From Lepisosteus oculatus (taxonomy: Eukaryota; Chordata; Actinopteri; Semionotiformes; Lepisosteidae): DNA of 64,000 nucleotides. The stretch covers positions 3,355,501 to 3,419,500 of the forward strand of contig NC_090711.1 of assembly GCF_040954835.1 (NCBI RefSeq), read 5' to 3'. Below are positions 13,701 through 25,323 of this stretch, one piece after another. The position numbers were made by a program, and so were the translations under genes. The number at the start of each line of letters is the position of its first letter. The stretch's first letter is position 1. The notes under the pieces were generated by a model. It did no database searches. It was not told where the DNA came from and was given only the letters and a program-made list of their open reading frames with translations.

Positions 13701-14790
13701 ATCAGATGCGTCTCATGGTCAGTTTTCTCACTTCCACAAGTTCCCTGTTTAGATGAACTGTCTGTAGGACTTCCATCACATTTAGTAAATGTGAACACAA
13801 GCAGATTCCAATCGCAAATCGCTGTCAGTGGTCATTTCTCTCTCGCTTTAAAAAAAAAGATCAATAAATGACAATCTGCGGTCCATACGCTTGAAGAGTT
13901 TCCTCGCGAGACACGGCGGATGATTTTAATTTTTGCGTCCTCACCCATTGAAGTGCAAATTGTCTCAAGTGTCAACCTGGCCCCCGTGAGGTGTCTCAGT
14001 AGAGCCTTGTCACCTCCGTGATGCAAAAGCAGACCATCAAAGAGTGCAGCGGACCGCGGCCGTTGCGCTAAGGGGCCCTGAAAGACAGCTCTGCACCCCT
14101 TTTCAAGGAACCCGCTGTCTTCATCTGCCACCCATGGGGGCCTTCCTTTCGAGAGCAAAGCATGCCTTGGCCTTGGCCATCTTTGTTGTGACAAACTGCC
14201 CGCCCGCAGAAGCCTGTCTCCCAAGACGAGAGGGGCGGCGCAGCGCAGCGACTCCGGTTTCCTCCTGCAGCTCTTGACTGTCCTGCCAGCACTTGTGCAC
14301 TCGTGCATGAGGCAGCAAGTCTGCTTTAAGCTCAGGAACGCCTTGTTCAATCGAGAGCCCCAGGAGGCAAGGCTGGGCATTGGTCAACCCAGCAGTGTTT
14401 TCATCGGCCCCTTGCTGATGCCTGGTTCATTCATGTTCCCAGCTGATTCTCAACTTGATCGGGAGCTGGAACACAGAGATGCAGGGCTGGCTGCTTCACA
14501 CAGAAGCCGGCACCTTCCTACACTCAGGACCGGTGACGCATGGTGTTTCATAATAAGGGAAATCAAGTCGCCTCTTTGGTTATAAAACGATGATGTTTGC
14601 TCATCACTAAAACACAGTGTTTTTCCATAACAAATTCACAACATGGGTATCGCTGGTCTTTTGCCATGAAATTCCTGATCTGAAGTGTTAGACTTTTTCT
14701 CAGCTCCCTTGTGAGGTGCAGCTTACTGACAAAACACTGGTGAGACCAAACCGACTTTAGAAGTTCGAGGAAGGAGCTGCATCAGCAGGC
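7706..14790. other. Intergenic DNA with scattered regulatory-looking motifs
   Basis: No gene recognised. The stretch contains a CpG-richer patch with cAMP-response-element words at 8187-8281, a homeodomain-type AT cluster near 10,891-10,915, a fragment of a dispersed fish repeat at about 11,650-11,740 (a TTATTTATCTGATGCCTTTT-like start), and an AT-rich non-repetitive block at 12,540-13,300. The longest open frame (13,832-14,380, - strand) has no recognisable domain and is treated as chance. Confidence 0.5.
8187..8281. promoter_or_regulatory. Cluster of CRE-type motifs
   Basis: Within 95 bases there are a CGTCAC word in GCGTCACG (8187-8194), a second in TACGTCAC (8246-8253) and a full palindromic cAMP response element TGACGTCA (8274-8281) followed directly by CGTC. 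The surrounding 400 bases are richer in CpG than their flanks. ATF/CREB-family binding is the established reading of TGACGTCA. That this is an active promoter or enhancer is inference, since no transcript can be seen next to it. Confidence 0.4.
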
Positions 14791-14796
14791 GTAGAC

Positions 14797-14967
14797 CGTA
14801 AAGGAACAGGTAAGGGTATATTCCCTGCGGGAAGCAAGAGAAAAAAAAACAACGTTTCGGCTGTGGAGCCTTCTTCAACCTACTGACACCTGGAGAAGGC
14901 TCTGCAGCCGAAAACGTGTTACTTTTCTTGTCCTTTTCAGCGGGCAATAAACCTTTATCTGTTCCTT
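14797..14967. repeat. Long imperfect inverted repeat, retroelement terminal-type
   Basis: Two arms of about 78 bases (14,797-14,876 and 14,892-14,967) are imperfect reverse complements, separated by about 15 bases. The arms share the words GTAAAGGAACAG / CTGTTCCTTTGC at the outside and TTTCGGCTGTGGAGCCTTC / GAAGGCTCTGCAGCCGAAA at the inside. The same arm recurs at 57,022-57,115. The GAAGGC...GCCGAAA word is common in fish and amphibian retroelement ends and resembles the conserved core of the hammerhead ribozymes found in Penelope-like elements. I infer a fossil end-to-end fragment of such an element; no coding part is present. Confidence 0.5.
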
Positions 14968-16359
14968 TGCAAACCTACTTTGCCTTTCCATTTCTGACCA
15001 CACACTGGATGTCCAGCAGTGCATCTAGGACAAGCAGTGCAGTGTGGTCAGTGCAGGAGGAAGTCTGGGGATTGTTCTCATCCACACAGTTTGAATGGTT
15101 GTCTCCTTGTATCAGCCAGAAATGGTACAGAATGTGGGAGAGCGTTACAGGCCTGTTAAGGCACAGTTTTTCTAATCCTGGGGTCAGTGAGAGGAAGATT
15201 AAATTACTCAAAGCCCAGCTTGCATCTGACACATAATGTGATGGAGATGTTGAAGAATCCTCTTAAACCAGCAACAACTAGCCAGATGGGCCATAGGGAC
15301 TCATGTCATGGGAAACGCCGGAGGTAACTCCTTTTTAATTTTCGCAGCAGTAGCCTTTATGCATTCAGTGGAACTTGGAAAAGCTGTTCTGAAGTTTGCA
15401 AAATAGATAAACGCTTTATAGACCAGAGCACAATCTGCAAGTTGCAAATGGGCATTTCTTAATTTCCTTACTTTGATGTAGCTTTGGACTTTTTGCTTGG
15501 TTTTATTAATAGAAGAGAAAACTTGAATCAAAAGGCGCAGGAAAAATGACACCTCTGACATTCCCACTGTAAGGTTTTGTTTATACACAAAGCATCCAAC
15601 CCCCCTTGCCGATCTGTAGTCTACTGGCATTATTTAACATTGAATCTTCCCATTAGAGCCACTGTAGCCTTTAACCGTGGAGCTGTAGCTCAGTGTCAGG
15701 GCCCCTGCCTGGGCTGTCCTCCGTGCTGATTAAAGTGTCAGTTTGAAAAATGAAGGGGACACAGACCGGGGGGGGTTGGGCAGTTTTCCTCAAGCTCCAG
15801 CACACACTGGTATTGAAGGGCTGGTATCTATCGTCTCCTGCTTCCTGTTCCTTTGCCTCTTACCTGTCCCATACTTCTCACACTTTGCTCTTCCTTCTTT
15901 CCATTTTTTAACTGTTGTTTTCGACTAGAACTAGTGATTCACAAGGCAGAACGTATTTTAGGAAGCATTAGAGGAGAGGGGAGGAATGACTGTTTGGCAC
16001 AAGCCTACGGTCATGATACCCCACCACAGAGCCTCAGAGTGTGGTGCAATACTCATTTCTTCCCCATTTTTCTTGCAGTTATATGCCTTCAACTGCAGAT
16101 GCAGTTGTTCACTGTGCAGAGCTCTCTTATCATGGCTATAATCCAGCTTCATGGCCACTTGCCTTTTTTTTCTGTTTCTCTTAATCATGTGAGATTCCTG
16201 TCCTTTGGACAGACGGTCTGCCCTTGAGTATTTTCTGCTGACCTATATCTCATGAACTCCCCCAGACTTAACTCTTGCATTTCCAGTGCAAACTCCTTTG
16301 TCATTCTCAATGCGTCTGCAGCTGCTGTACAGGTGAAAGCTTAGTGCAGTCCTGTAAAT
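14968..16359. other. Intergenic DNA, nothing recognised
   Basis: Unique-looking DNA. A tRNA-like word GTAGCTCAGTGTCAG at about 15,687 resembles a polymerase III A box but has no B box or cloverleaf behind it. No gene found. Confidence 0.5.
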
Positions 16360-16593
16360 CCATTCAGCCACTGTCGGTAAGCTGCTTATCCTGATTGGAG
16401 TCACGGAAAGCCTGGGCCTATCCCAGCAGCACAGGATGCAAAGCAGGAGTGAGCACATGGCCACCCCCCACCAGAATTGCCGGGGGAAACTATGCACAAG
16501 CAGAGAGAACATGCACACTCCACACAGACAGATACCTTGAGCCCGAATTCCCACAGTACACTGGAGATGGGAGGTGGCAGTGTTGATTACCAA
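16360..16593 (-). mobile_element. tRNA-derived SINE, reversed, 5' part eroded
   Basis: Read on the - strand this matches the SINE family seen in + orientation at 30.9, 31.3, 37.4, 38.0 and 51.4 kb. On the + strand it shows the reversed tail (GCTTATCCTGATTGGAGTCA) at the left, the CCTATCCCAGCAGCACAGGA block in the middle and the reversed head region (ACTCCACACAGACAG, then AGTGTTGATTACC) at the right. This is a short non-coding retroposon copied by a LINE with a matching tail. Confidence 0.65.
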
Positions 16594-19374
16594 GCCAAAG
16601 TTTCGTCTGTTTCGAGTTTAATAAAGTCAGAAAACTGCTTTAGAGAAGAATTGATTTTGTAATTCAACACTTCTGTTCCTCCTGACATCCCACATTAGTT
16701 GCTTTTAAGATGTATTTTTAGCAAAAACACTGAATATCACAAATAATTCCAATTATTCACTATTAGGGAAGACAACCCACTACAGCGCATTTGAACTCTA
16801 AACAGTAGTGTATAACATTTTGCTTTTAAACATTGCTTACTTTTTTATTATTAGCAGCATTAGTAGCAGCTGTAGTACTTGCAGTAATAAATACTGCAAT
16901 TTATGGACTAATAATAATACTAGGAGTAGTGTTACTAACAGCAATGTAAGATAATACTAATTCCTGGCTTTTCTATAGTGTTTTCGTCCCAGAGGATTGT
17001 AATTCCTATAGAGTTTAGGTCAATGTGAGAAATGGCTGAAATGGCTTCACAGCATTCAGAGGGAACTTTAGGAAGCCCAAATTTAAAAGTCCACAGTGGA
17101 CATTATGTAGTAAAACTAGAAGTAGAAGAAACAACCCCTGTAGAAGCAGCAGGGACAGCAGTAATAACAGAGGCAATATTATTAATGGGTGCGCAGGTGT
17201 GAGACTTCAGCCATTCTCTGCCCCCACCATCCCTAGGGCAATGCTCAGGCCAGGAGCTGCAGGGATGTGAGATGAGTATCACAGCCTGATAGACACATGT
17301 ACCCTGATGTCATCCTTTCAGGCAGGGTAAATGTACCCTGGAGAGCAGCTCCCTGGAGGGCATCTGCCTTTAGATTCCCACCCAGGTCTCATCATCTCTC
17401 AGTAAGAGGACACTTAGATGATGATGGCAGAATCACCCCTAGTCACAACCTCAATCTGTCTCTTAGGAAATAAAGGGAAGGTCCTACGGAAAGACGGGAG
17501 AGCACTGTCAAGGTGCCGTGACTGAGGTGGTGGCTGATGGTGCTGTAACATCACAGCACAGCTGGGCTCCTCATGGACAATGACAGTCACTCAGACTGGC
17601 ACTCCGTCAGCTCAGGAAAGATTTCGCAGCAAGAAAGGGATGCTCGGAGGTTGGTCTGAAATTCTCAAAAGAGTTTCAGCTGCAGCCTGGCAAGGTTCCG
17701 CGTCATTCTTCTCCACATTTTGTTTGAATTATTTTTTCTATGGAAAAATCGCTCGCTCGGGCTGCGGCAGAGGTTTAAATCCCATAGAGCAATCAAAGAA
17801 AATCATTATCTAGCCTGCTGCTTCTGGCTAGGTGATGGCTTGGAGAGGCTGGATATTGCAAGCTGAACATAATATTCCCTACTCAGTAGCTTTCCAGTAC
17901 CCTGCTCCGACCTGCCTGCAACAAAGCCAGTTACATTCCCAGGCCTAGCACTCCCTGATTCTGTGCAGCAGCTCCAAACACGGGGGACGACAGAGTCCAT
18001 TAGACCGCCTGGAGGAGAAGGAGCTCTGGTTTCTGCAGTTACATATATACAGTACACACTGTGTGTGTCTTTTTTTCACATCAGACAAATAGAGGATTAG
18101 TCTGAACTCTGCCACCTGGGCTATAGTCCTCTCCATCAGCATGCTTGACATTTATTAAGCTCAATATCAGACTACAAATCCCTGTGGCTTCAGAAGAGTG
18201 AAGGGGAGGACAGTCTGCCAACCCCAGAGCTTTCCCGTGGCTGGGCTGCTGGGCGGAGAGTCTGGTGACACCCCCAGTAGTGTTTACAGAGGACATCAGC
18301 CCACCTTCTGGTGCTGGTGTCAGACACCAGAGTGCTCAGACACCAGAAATACCCTTTCGACAGCAATAACATTAAAACACTACTAGTAATAGCACTAGTT
18401 AATAACAATTAACCAAGCGCAGCTAACAGAAGGGTTATGTTCCACCCTGGGGAGAACAAAGATCTCTTTCAAAGGGGAGGTGGCACAGCAAAGCCCCTGA
18501 TTGTGCAGTCTGAGCCATGTTTTACATCCACAGTATGGATTAGCATCCAAATGTGAACTCATCAGAAAGTGGCTGTGTGCAAACATACTCATTGCCAGGA
18601 GAGGCCTGTAGTGTGAGTCTGGTGGGGGCAGCAGGACAGGGAGATCGTGCAGCTTGTTGCTAGCTGACGATGTGTCTTATAGTAGTTCCCTTCCCTTTCC
18701 TCCCTTCTGTCACTGTGCTTCAGTTTCTGTCTTTCCATACACATGGGTAGGTGCTGCTGCTCAGAAGAGCCTTTTCCCCTGTCCTTCGTCACTGCTGGGA
18801 CTGACCGGTCTCCTGTCCTGCAGTAACGGTGGAGTGAGGTAGGTGTACTCCTTGCATCCCCTCCTCAAGCCCGGCTGTGCTCTGCTAGAAGATGAAAGTG
18901 ACTTAGTGTGCACCTTTACAGAAGTTCTCCAGACTCGCACACATAACTAAAAAATACATACAGTATTTGTAAGGGTATAAATGAAGAAAAAAAAACTTTC
19001 AAACTTAAAATTCATAGAGGTATTATGACTAAGTCTCTCAGAAATCCTTATCATATCCGCTAAAGTCTATCAAAGCCTTTGACAGAGTCTACAAGATTGC
19101 GTGCTCCTGTGTTCCCTGTAGTGTTTACTGCTTGGCTATAGTGTTTACACTTGAGATATCCATTCTCACATTGGTCAGTCATCTCAAACTAAGCTTCACA
19201 GCTTTCACCAGTGCACCAGAACACAGAGCCTTGGCAGCAAAGTCACAGGAGACAGCTGACGTGCCGCTGATAACATAACATCTTCCCAAGTCTGCCGAAG
19301 TTCCACTGACACCGAGTCAGTCAAACCAGAGGACTGACTTCCGCATGAACAGTGAAACACGGACCAGTGGGCCC
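16594..19374. other. Intergenic DNA, nothing recognised
   Basis: No gene found. A patch rich in imperfect TAA/TAG/CAG trinucleotides lies at about 16,850-16,930. The rest looks unique. Confidence 0.5.
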
Positions 19375-19575
19375 ACGCGGAAACTACGTGGAAGTCCATT
19401 TAAATTCAAGAACCCTTTACACAAAGGGTGGTGGGAGTATGGAACCAGCTGCCCAGCCATGTAGTTGAGGCCGATAGCCTGGCTCCTGTGCAGAAACACC
19501 TGGATGAGGAAGGATGAACTACTAACTACCACCTGGCCAGATGGAATGAATGGCCTCCTTTCACCTGTAGCCTCT
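19375..19575 (+). repeat. Dispersed vertebrate repeat, copy 1
   Basis: This contains the words ACACAAAGGGTGGTGGGAGT, GGAACCAGCTGCCCAGCCAT and GATGGAATGAATGGCCTCCT. They match, in reverse complement, the repeat at 62,125-62,455 (GGAGGCCAGTCGGCCCATCC ...) and the one at 21,655-21,930. The family is widespread in fish genomes and probably derives from a LINE or a non-autonomous relative, but I cannot assign its class from this sequence. Confidence 0.6.
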
Positions 19576-21654
19576 TTTTCACGAGGGAGGGTGACAGTTG
19601 ATTTCAGTATGTGGCGAAGTAGGGTGAGAAAACACCAAGCACCTCAGAATGCAGACAAGCCTGAAATCATTCATGATTTCAGGATTTCATTCACTAGTGA
19701 GTACGCTGTTTCCCCAGACAAAGCTGAGGGCTTGAGAAGAGACAGATTTAGGGTAAAGGAAGGGGGAGGCAGGCAGTAAACCTCACAACAGGTAATAAAT
19801 ATATAGCTGGAATAAAAGGTTTCTACCCATAGTTAATTATCCTTGAAGACTAAACAGGCACAAATGCATTAGAAAATCCATCTGTTTCCCCCTCAGGAAT
19901 AATTAAAATGCTCTCCTCACTAAGTTTTACGAGCTGTGAGCATTTTATGCTTGCATGCTTTTAATACAGAGGCTGGCTAGAGACTTGAAGCTCAGGATGG
20001 TCAGTGCCTTATCGGCACGGTCACCTACAGGGACTGATGTTTTGCACAGCCCATTGGGACTGATCCCACAGGGGTTAAATGTACAACAGTTTACCTTCTA
20101 TCCCTGCGGTACCTAACAGCATTGCTAGGTTGTATATGCTGAACATCTGGATACTATTTCTAAAGGCAAGCAGTCACAGTGTTTAGTCATCAGCAGGTGC
20201 TGGTTTGGAGAGCTAACACATAGCTAACTAGCACCCAATCATCTTACTGCCTGCCTGACAAGACTAACTCAACGACTCCCTGTTCTCTGCGATCTAAACA
20301 ACATTTTATAGCACGGTATCGCACAGCAGACTACACCCCTCACCTGAAAAAGAGCTTCCCTTTGTGAAAACTGGAACAGAGCACAGGAGTGCTGCTGCAG
20401 GAACAGCGCTCCAGACCAAGGATGACACACCAGCCAATCAGGCCACAGCCAGTCGGAGCTGTGGGAATACAAGAACGGTAGTGATTTTGTCAGTCTTCAG
20501 CCACCCAGAGAATTGTTCACCAGCCCCCATCTCCCATGCACTGCCATCCGGAGAGAAATGACTGTGTGATATGAATAACGATGTTGACTGCCAGACCCTG
20601 CAGTGGATGTCTGCAGCTTCCAGTATTCTTTGAGGGAGGCTGCAGGCCAGAGACTCAGTGTAAAGGTCAGGTCTATTTGCCAGGCCACTAAAATGACAAC
20701 AGCAGAGAGATCACAAAGTGCAGAGATGCCCCAGGTGTTTTTCTCTTGTTTGCAATTTTGTGTATGAAGACAAACGAGCAAACATCAGGTGAAAACTGAA
20801 CACGTTTCTTCCTGTTTCTTTCTCAATGGGGTTTTGAGTTCTGTGGGAACTGGGAGGCACAGTTTACAGGTCAGAAGAGGAACTGAGAACTCTGCCCTGA
20901 GAGCTCTGGGCGCCCCTGGATTATATCATCAGAACAACATGCATGTGTTTTACAGGTCTGCGAAAGTGAGCCCCTCACAGTCCTAGCAAGCACAAATGGG
21001 AGCAATCAGATCCTTTTTTAATCCAATGTAACAGACAATCTATGCACTAAGGATTGTTTTTCCTAGTGCAATGCCTAATGTTGTGACAGTAGGAGAAATA
21101 CCTTAATTGCACGCTTACAGACAAGAGGTTAGGATTGAACAGAACTTCAGTGCTCATTGTTCTGTGGCTGTATTTTGGTTAATAGCAGCATGTTTCTATA
21201 GACAAATCTGTCCTGTTACCATAGAAATGATGTGCTTATTTTATATTGACGGCTCTTTATTATCCTCTGTAACAAAAATGAAATACATTGTAAATCAGCC
21301 TGTAAATGGATACGTGCTTATTTTGTTAATAACATAATGACTTGCTGTCTTTGTGTGTGCTGACAGAGGAATAGTTTAGGAGTCTGGGCCTGCAGGGGAG
21401 TGGTGCAATCGTCAGCGTAGGTCCTGCTGGAGCGTGGAAGAGCTGCAGGAGCTCATCGCTGCTGGTATTAAGGCGTTTCGCAGATGTGAATCACTCCAGC
21501 AGATATCACCCACCCTTCTGCTCACTGCCAGGCTCTGAACACAAAGGCAAGAGGGATTTAGACAATAATTTGGCTTGTCTGTGTTGTAACAGAGCTCCTG
21601 ATTTATGCCATCTCATTCATGTATCACAGTTTTGCAGTGTGCAATAAGAAGAAC
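19576..21654. other. Intergenic DNA, nothing recognised
   Basis: No gene or clear repeat family found. Open frames are short and unrelated to known proteins. Confidence 0.5.
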
Positions 21655-21930
21655 ATAAAAAAGGGCTTACCCACCAGAAAAGGCCATTTGGTCTGTTTCG
21701 CTCGTGTGGTCGCTGGGTAGCTAACTGAAAGAAATCTGAGCAGCTGGGTACCTTGTTCCTAACTCCCACAACCCTCTGTGTAAAGAGGCTTCACATCCGT
21801 TTCCATTGCTGTCCTCTGGTTTGTGCCTGACTGTGGATTCAGGTTACACAAGATCTGCCCGGTCTAGATCGTCTAGATCCACGCTGACACCCCTAGAGTC
21901 GTATTGCCTGCAGGTTACCCTACAGTTACG
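21655..21930 (-). repeat. Dispersed vertebrate repeat, copy 2
   Basis: This is an eroded copy of the family at 62.1 kb, in the same orientation as that copy and opposite to copy 1. Shared landmarks are the AAAAGGCCATTTGGTCTGTT start, the CTCTGTGTAAAGAGGCTTCA middle and the TCTAGATC...CCTAGAGTC end region. Confidence 0.55.
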
Positions 21931-24900
21931 TGTTATTGTTTCCATAACCTGGCGTGCAATCCGCGTATGTCTCGTTGACCTGTAAACGCTTTGTTTCTTC
22001 ACCCTTTTTGTGAATGGGCGCTACAACAGCCGTTTCCGGTCAGAGACTATCGCCCCTGCTTCGAGCGGCCGATGGGAGGGTTTTATTAGGAACCCATGAA
22101 TGAGCTCTCTCGTCTCTTCTCGGGTCCTCGAGATGTGTTTACCTGCATGCATCTCGTACCCGTGGCCGCCCTGCCGGCTCCTTTCTGACATGATTAAATA
22201 TTGACGTTTGTATTTCCTCATCCTGAGTCATGCTGTCAACGTCTTGTTGCTGCAGAGAGACAGTGGGAGTGTTATGATATTATGCCAGCCCCGCTGAAAT
22301 TGTTGATTCTCTTGCACTGCCGGCTTTCTGCAGGTGTACAGTATCTGGTGCAGATTAAGTTTTCCCGTGGGCCAGAACGGCACCTCTTACAGCATCTGCT
22401 TTAGACATTCCACGTTATCTGAACTATATTTAAAAAAAACAACGTACTGTTTTGTTTTGTTTTGTTTTGTTTTTTCTGGTAAATCCTTCATATCAACCAC
22501 CTATTGATGATCGTCGTCAGGTTGATAAAACTTTCCGGCTGTGAGCGTCACAGCTCGGCCCGGCCCTGCTGCACTGACGTGACCGCGCTGGTAGACCGGC
22601 GGACAAAAATACCGCATTGAGTACAGGTCAAGGGTTTTGAATGGCTTTTTTAAAAAAAATCTGCGGCCAGCTTTGCTGCGCTAATGCAACCAGACACCGG
22701 CTTTCTTTTGCGCGTCTGCTAATCCAGTTATCTGTGATTCCAGGAAGCGGCCGCTGGGTGTCAGCCTGGGAACACATGCAGTGTGTGTGTGTGTGGGGAG
22801 AGAAATAGGTGCGATGCCGTTTTGTTCTGTAGCTCCACTGCGCATATCTCGCATTCCACTGTGGGAGAGCTGCATAACACTGCGCCTGTTATCGCGCTTC
22901 ATTCCTTCATTTGACCGTTTCCCTTTAGAATTCTCTTTGTGGGCGCATTCCATCGTGTGGGAATATGTTGCCAACGGTGCTATTATCCCTGAACAGCGTC
23001 GACTTATTTATGAAGCAACTGCCGTGATTTGACTTTCATACACAGTAATGTCTGTCCTCAAAACTACAGCGATGAGCATTCATTTATCTTCCAGCTGGAG
23101 ACGGCCGGGCCATGCATGCATCGCCACGCATTCCCCCGTGGGCTCGATATAGCGCTGTAGGAGTGCTTTCCAAAATAACCGGCCGGGTGGACCGCGGCTG
23201 CTGCTATTGGCGCATTCTGATCGATAATGACTCCCTGTATGTCTCCTGTTTTCAGTTAAAAAGGACATTTATTTCAGTTTTCTATCTGTTTGTGATGATA
23301 TCAGTGTCTGTAAGAACAAATGCATGATTCAAAAGAAAAAAAAAAAGATGTTACAAATCTCATTGATGTAAGGGCCAAAGGTTTCAAGAATGTATATACA
23401 GTAAATGGGAACTTCCATACTGGATTGATACTGGAATATAGGGTGGTAGTGACCTGCACTCTCTCTCTCTCTCTCTCGTCAGGACAGCAGATTATGTCAA
23501 CATCAAACAAAGGCTAAGAAAAGCAACCAGCTTTCTGAGCATCTTACTCACCATGTGTGTTATTACTGGGGGTATGTGCCCATTGTGAAAAACTGGAGCC
23601 CTGTAAGCAACAAATTCAGCCTGCTGGAAAGACCGAAGTTAATTATTCCCTACTTGACAGATCTGACTCAATCCTGTGAAAACGTTATCATAACATGTCG
23701 AAATACTAGGTGTCTACCCGCGTTCATCGCTTGTCATCACATACTGGCAAACCAGACGCCTCTTTGGCTCTCAGATAAAATAAGTGCTGCACTGTATTGG
23801 TATGAAGAATACCTTTCCAGCAAAACCCAATGAGGTGGAATTGAAAGTACCTTTTGTCACGCTGTGGGAGCGTCCAGTTATCCACAACCTCTAGACTCAT
23901 GTCTGTGTCTGTATTGCGCCGGGCAAACTAATTGGGATACATTTCAAACCAGATCCCTGCCTGTGCTTGTTGATTAATTATGTTTATTTTACTCCGATTC
24001 AGAAAACGCTGCTTTTTTTCCCCGGCTTCAATGCAGTGAAGCAAACCACTGAACGACTCTGCGTAAACCCACTGTGCCAGATAAATACAGGATACTCGCA
24101 TTTCAGTGTATTGCGAACAGATCGAATAAATAAAGCAAATCCCTAGAGGATCCAATCAATGATTTCAACAGCTGTTAGAAATATGCACGTTTATTGACAT
24201 AATACACATACAGTGTATTCTGCATTTATGTGTATTGAACTAGTGTTATATGAGCTTCAGATAAAATTATATTGTACTGTGTTGGTACTTTACTGTTGGT
24301 TGCAGTGTTTATGCATGTTCTCGTTTGTTTTTGTTAATCAAAAAAGTACTTTCCGAGGTAGTGCTGAAACAGCACTGCCCCCTAGTGGACATTATGAGTA
24401 ATGGCTGTTACCAGTTTATTTTCAGAAACTGGAGTTTAGCAGTTCGGTTTGATGAACTGATATTTTTTCTTGGGTTGATATGAGAATATGACATGATGTT
24501 TTTCTGAACTGAGAACTGCTGATTTTTCTGAAGGTGGATTTTTGAACGAGTATCAATTGCATCAGAATCCATTTAGAATCAAGTAACTCTTAAACAATTG
24601 CACAAATGTGTAAAAATCACGAGTGATTCAGAAGTGTGTGTGGTCTGTTAACGGCGAGAGGTGGTCGTTTGTCTTTAATTAGAAATATCACAACAAATGG
24701 AATTAGAAATTCAGTTTTTGTAATTGATTTCAAAGGCATTATGTGTAAGGAATTCGGAAACAATTTGGTTTTCTAGGCGCGTGTAACAGAAACATTGTTA
24801 AAATATTAAAAGTAAAGGCACAGCTAGTTTAGGTGGTAGTATAATCCCTCTGCACTCATTTTTTGTTTAGCGAATGGTCATTTGATATTCCAATAAATGT

Positions 24901-24990
24901 GCTATAATAATAGTGCTTATGTAGAAAATATGTTGATGACTTTTTATTCTGTTTTCTGTTTTTACTGTTAAGTTTGATCCGTTTTAGTGA
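21931..24990. other. Intergenic DNA upstream of nsfl1c
   Basis: No gene recognised. Simple repeats include a (TTTTG)n tract at about 22,450-22,475, (GT)n at about 22,778-22,795 and (CT)n at about 23,457-23,478. A CTCF-like motif lies at 24,374-24,390. The stretch becomes AT-rich toward the nsfl1c promoter. Confidence 0.5.
24374..24390 (-). promoter_or_regulatory. CTCF-like motif upstream of nsfl1c
   Basis: The + strand reads ACTGCCCCCTAGTGGAC; its reverse complement carries CCACTAGGGGGCAGT, which follows the CTCF core consensus closely. It lies about 950 bases before the nsfl1c start codon. This is a motif match only; binding is not shown. Confidence 0.45.
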
Positions 24991-24999
24991 TTTTCAAGG

Positions 25000-25323
25000 A
25001 AATAAACTACAACTCCCATGAGGCAAAGCGTGCTTCCCGGTGCTCCCCCGTCTTTCTTCTTCGCCGGCCTCATAAATTATTGTATTTATAGTGTTCTGCG
25101 GAAACGGCCTGCAATACAATGAGAAGTAAAATGTAAAATAGATGTAGTTAGTTTGTGTAATATATTGTTTCGATTGTGTTTTATCTTGTTTTATTTTTTA
25201 TTTTATTGAAATAGATAGGTTTGGGATTGTTTCGTCTTAAGACGACCCGTAGCCAATAGGAACCACAGTCACGGCGTCGATTGTTTCCCCCCGGCGGACG
25301 GACTCTCAGTGCGTCAAACCAAA
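25000..25323 (+). promoter_or_regulatory. nsfl1c: nsfl1c promoter and 5' UTR
   Basis: A ZNF143/THAP11-type site ACTACAACTCCCATGAGGCA lies at 25,006-25,025, and an NF-Y site AGCCAATAGG at 25,251-25,260, 64 bases before the start codon. No TATA box is seen. Sequence after the CCAAT box is CpG-rich. This combination is typical of housekeeping genes, in keeping with the ubiquitous role of p47. The start site probably lies between the CCAAT box and the ATG; that is inference. Confidence 0.6.

Noticed and set aside
13832-14380. A 182-aa open frame on the - strand in the upstream gene-free region.
   Set aside because: No recognisable domain, biased composition and a second unrelated frame on the other strand. 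It looks like a chance frame in GC-rich DNA.
15680-15740. A possible tRNA gene starting at GGAGCTGTAGCTCAGTGTCA.
   Set aside because: An A-box-like word is present, but there is no B box, no cloverleaf and no acceptor-stem pairing.
23555-23833. A 92-aa frame upstream of nsfl1c that looks protein-like in composition.
   Set aside because: No recognisable motif, splice context or neighbouring exon. It is not supported as a gene.
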